In this document: piece by piece, positions 23,781-23,821 of the stretch | How the letters are laid out: the number at the start of each line of letters is the position of its first letter | Numbering within the stretch: the first letter of the stretch is position 1 | Assembly: GCA_947253875.1 (NCBI GenBank) | Contig: CAMYAM010000017.1 | Coordinates: 1-23,821 of the forward strand | Source: an uncultured Fastidiosipila sp. | Lineage (GTDB): Bacteria > Bacillota > Clostridia > Saccharofermentanales > Fastidiosipilaceae | Direction of reading: 5' to 3' | Length of the DNA: 23,821 nucleotides | Translations under genes and position numbers: made by a program | Notes under the pieces: generated by a model | What the model was told of the DNA's origin: nothing | What the model saw: the letters and a program-made list of their open reading frames with translations, nothing else | Database searches by the model: none

Positions 23781-23821
23781 ATGGTAATAATTTCTTAACC
23801 ATATTTTAGCAAAATAAATCT

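Overview
The window reads as a low-GC Gram-positive chromosome (Bacillota, Clostridia-like). The evidence is strong AGGAGG-type ribosome sites, TTGACA/TATAAT-type promoters, a c-di-AMP cyclase, an AsnA-type asparagine synthetase, a DUF1846 protein, and Gram-positive signal peptides and lipoboxes. I cannot assign a genus from sequence alone.

From 1 to about 14.8 kb nearly everything lies on the minus strand, so transcription runs from high to low coordinates. The order is asnA, a stand-alone condensation-domain-like protein, a Crp/Fnr-family regulator, a diadenylate cyclase fused to a YbbR (CdaR-like) domain, a DUF1846 protein, thrS, a glgX-type debranching enzyme, a threonine-aldolase-family enzyme, an MscS-family channel, a histidine phosphatase, and a secreted Lys/Ala/Glu-rich protein with tandem repeats that runs off the left edge. 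These are mostly metabolic, translation and turgor/second-messenger genes. CdaA (c-di-AMP) and the MscS channel both relate to osmotic homeostasis.

At 15.0-16.8 kb one plus-strand gene has its own promoter and terminator. It encodes an ABC-F ATPase in which one of the two composite ATP sites has lost its key residues coherently.

From 16.8 kb to the right edge the DNA is more AT-rich and accessory in character. It holds a hairpin-rich gene-free stretch ending in a terminator-like hairpin; a 43-bp relic with IS3/IS150-type ends; an operon of a secreted YiiX-like papain-fold protein, a beta-propeller-like lipoprotein and a small membrane protein, preceded by a leader made of three consecutive hairpins; a gene desert of about 770 bp; an orphan ribbon-helix-helix protein closely followed by an ABC exporter; and a secreted C39/C10-like cysteine peptidase translationally coupled to a small lipoprotein.

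The most interesting themes are: (1) the single-chain CdaA-YbbR fusion; (2) the half-dead ABC-F protein; (3) two separate cassettes pairing a secreted papain-fold protein with a lipoprotein, which could be an enzyme with its inhibitor, immunity protein or anchor; (4) the structured 5' leader and the hairpin whose loop can pair with a Shine-Dalgarno site. No rRNA, tRNA, CRISPR array or T-box was found.
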